A DNA stretch of 7,139 bases, from positions 1-7,139 of the forward strand of contig DATGKR010000202.1 in the NCBI GenBank assembly GCA_035294565.1. Reading direction: 5' to 3'. The stretch is from DATGKR01 sp035294565. GTDB taxonomy: Bacteria > Actinomycetota > Acidimicrobiia > Acidimicrobiales > Palsa-688. Below the pieces are notes generated by a model. It searched no databases. It was not told the DNA's origin and worked only from the letters and a program-made list of their open reading frames with translations. This document shows, in pieces, positions 6,801 through 7,139 of the stretch; positions within the stretch are counted from its first letter, which is position 1; every line of letters starts with the position of its first letter. A program made the position numbers and the translations under genes.

Positions 6801-6991
6801 CGACGACCACCACCACCACAACCACGGTGCCTGCTACCACGACCACCACGGTGCGTTCAACGACGACGACCCGTCCAGGGACCGCCGCCGCCTTGCCGGT
6901 GCCGGCCGCCACCTTCCCGCCGGCGGCCGCTGGCGGCGCGGCGGTGCTCGCCGGCGCCGCCCGCTCCCGGAGAAGAAGGCGCAGGGGTTGA
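3779..6991 (+). CDS. Large secreted/surface protein: propeller-like domain, FN3-like repeats, Thr-rich stalk, Arg-rich C-terminus
   Basis: A 1070-residue exported protein of unknown function. Residues 14-39 form a signal sequence: RVRR, a hydrophobic stretch, then Ala-Leu-Ala at 37-39 as a possible signal peptidase site; the RRGSL part is only loosely Tat-like. Residues about 50-430 are short beta-strand repeats (ALAGGTLLVN, GADLWVLAGG, GGAVWALPDG, GGVLYTLDR, LWAVDVDGG), suggesting a beta-propeller. A Pro/Thr linker (438-458) leads to fibronectin-III-like domains; the clearest is about 468-563, the next about 565-672, with further beta-rich units to about 982. Fourteen cysteines fit extracytoplasmic disulfides. 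Residues 999-1032 are Thr-rich (TTTTVPA units), followed by LPVPA, a weakly hydrophobic Ala/Gly stretch and RSRRRRRRG. The start is uncertain: ATG 3779 (overlapping GH1 by 40 bases), TTG 3815 (TTGA overlap with the GH1 stop) or GTG 3821 all keep the signal sequence. The open frame back to 2864 is a GC artefact within GH1. Confidence 0.82.
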   Translation: MAVRSGEVQPPALRVRRGSLAGGAVAVAITGVLGWSALAGPSPPSVKPSIFSGAIVLADDRPLTVVDLATAAVAVRLADADTRVGAPNYGLVQPVALAGGTLLVNRATGAFNFVDPDDYAVDPSGGGVALGPLPGAVGAEGVADGRRAWIVRSAPRTTAALVGRTTVASAASGRPAPPDGFGVVPGRVPLGSAYAAASGADLWVLAGGQGACRLYMVAPAGVRLVSSAPLPCSRTAVEAVAGGAVWALPDGFRSFGPAGPGVAARAPTGRDDRFVPVSGAGREAWFLARAPGGWTLVGWRPAARSRRDALTGPLPLRYFGPGADPAPPALAGGVLYTLDRSAGPQPTLWAVDVDGGRMAPVAGAARYPRVGPEEDDGFGGAYVSADGPRVVFDNPESLEAVVVFTDGTHAPVVVDKTDAVTVSTTGPEYLDLAAPSRQATPGPAATPTPPAPQPVDPQAVCADTTQKPYAPSITSVTPSSGAALVVWSYRLLDPTDCEPDAWSVQVVDISGSAQPSPAVRIVRGQQQLLFTGLRPATTYEAVVSAYINSRSTPSQPATFTTEARGPDAPLSVTTTSDGKGDWVVSWVPCTEQANPACVVAADSWTVLGSGCGAGFVGTPPVVTVPGAVHSVTVDGEPAGLLGEYLTFEVEGTLSSGLAGNPTSDRSCTESWRPPDPGAIQLSAEGVPAGGTISAVLQVQVAGDPAAAFGAQPAGTDFVYAVGGATVGPTHRTEVTVTGLAAGQDYVPSVEVYPAGHPQAAVRVSGQPFSQTLPWPSDLQSGVSALPSVGKDPNEGTVTVAFPPDVPAGPLTATAARLVCGSTSSSEPDSNLVAGRVAYPVDLVEQGGACTITFELVDDSQPDPYGGPSPPLSAAFDIGVQPHYDFAAALAGDCKQAYSCGPLGQPWQIEVDYTGGDPLGAGGNWSVSTRLDTRSAEVADPCASTFELPGPTFPYLFDLPRSCPDPSQVRVSVSYTYLGQVVADDAGTPSGSSPPATLPPSTTTTVPATTTTTTTTTVPATTTTTVRSTTTTRPGTAAALPVPAATFPPAAAGGAAVLAGAARSRRRRRRG
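6779..6872 (+). repeat. Thr-codon repeat tract in the stalk of the surface protein
   Basis: The 16-base unit ACGACCACCACGGTGC occurs at 6779-6794 and again at 6839-6854, exactly 60 bases apart. A related ACCACGGTGCC lies between them, and all are embedded in ACN (Thr) codons. The tract encodes three Thr-run/Val blocks, two of them followed by Pro-Ala. Such tracts form extended, often glycosylated stalks and can change length by slippage or recombination. Confidence 0.75.
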
Positions 6992-7139
6992 GCTCCGAAG
7001 ACCTCATCCGCCGTTTCGCCGAGCGCTTCGAGGCTCTGTGCGCCAACACGGGCCGCGCCCTTCACGGCAAGGAGGGCGTCGTGCGCTCGGCGTACGTCTG
7101 CCTGCTCGCCGAGGGCCACCTGTTGATCGAGGACGTGCC
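6988..7139 (+). CDS. MoxR-family AAA+ ATPase, N-terminal part (cut by window end)
   Basis: The first 50 codons of a gene that continues past the window. The peptide contains GRALHGKEGVVRSAYVCLLA and then EGHLLIEDVP. This matches the conserved N-terminal segment of MoxR AAA+ ATPases (typically ...V.GKE..V..AL.ALLA.GHLLLEDVPG.GKT), which stops just before the Walker A loop; the ATP-binding residues themselves lie outside the window. MoxR proteins act as chaperone-like ATPases that mature or activate protein complexes, commonly with DUF58/VWA-domain partners encoded next to them. The start is TTG at 6988, overlapping the stop of the surface-protein gene (TTGA), with GAAGG eight bases upstream at 6975-6979. 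The overlap indicates co-translation with the surface protein. Confidence 0.85.
   Translation, partial: MSSEDLIRRFAERFEALCANTGRALHGKEGVVRSAYVCLLAEGHLLIEDV

Overview
The window is very GC-rich with strong G/C third-position bias and long spurious reading frames in most frames. It also has TTG starts, a SigB/SigF/SigG-type sigma factor, and a secreted protein ending in long threonine runs with TVPATTT-type units. Together these point to an actinomycete-like bacterium, plausibly of the Acidimicrobiia. That assignment is an inference from style and gene content, not from a marker gene.

Left part (1-2301): after the last codons of a probable upstream gene (stop at 38-40) there is a compact promoter region. 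It holds a GTTT-N15-GGGTA match to the SigF/SigB promoter type, a TAACTG-T-CAGTTA palindrome over the expected transcription start, and a good ribosome-binding site. It drives an alpha/beta hydrolase with an intact Ser-Asp-His triad (115-1053). Facing it tail to tail, only 9 bp away, is a SigB/SigF/SigG-family sigma factor (1063-2301, minus strand). The sigma factor carries an unusual N-terminal half that reads as a degenerate SAM-methyltransferase fold. The SigF-like promoter next to a SigF-like sigma gene suggests the hydrolase belongs to that sigma factor's regulon.

Divergent spacer (2302-2544): it contains a perfect 14-bp inverted repeat, a 10-bp palindrome and a weak -10-like element.

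Right part (2545-7139, plus strand): a tightly packed probable operon. It begins with a 34-codon ORF that has a strong Shine-Dalgarno and looks like the amputated N-terminus of an F420-dependent luciferase-like oxidoreductase. This ORF overlaps the next gene by ATGA. Then come a GH1 glycoside hydrolase with both catalytic glutamates (2646-3818), a secreted protein of about 1070 residues (propeller-like N-terminal half, fibronectin-III-like domains, Thr-rich stalk, Arg-rich C-terminus; 3779-6991), and the first 50 codons of a MoxR-family AAA+ ATPase (6988-7139, cut by the window end). All junctions overlap, so the genes are probably co-transcribed and translationally coupled. The MoxR gene suggests that a chaperone/assembly module (often MoxR plus DUF58-type partners) continues beyond the window, with the large surface protein as a candidate client or companion.

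No RNA genes, CRISPR arrays or insertion sequences were seen.
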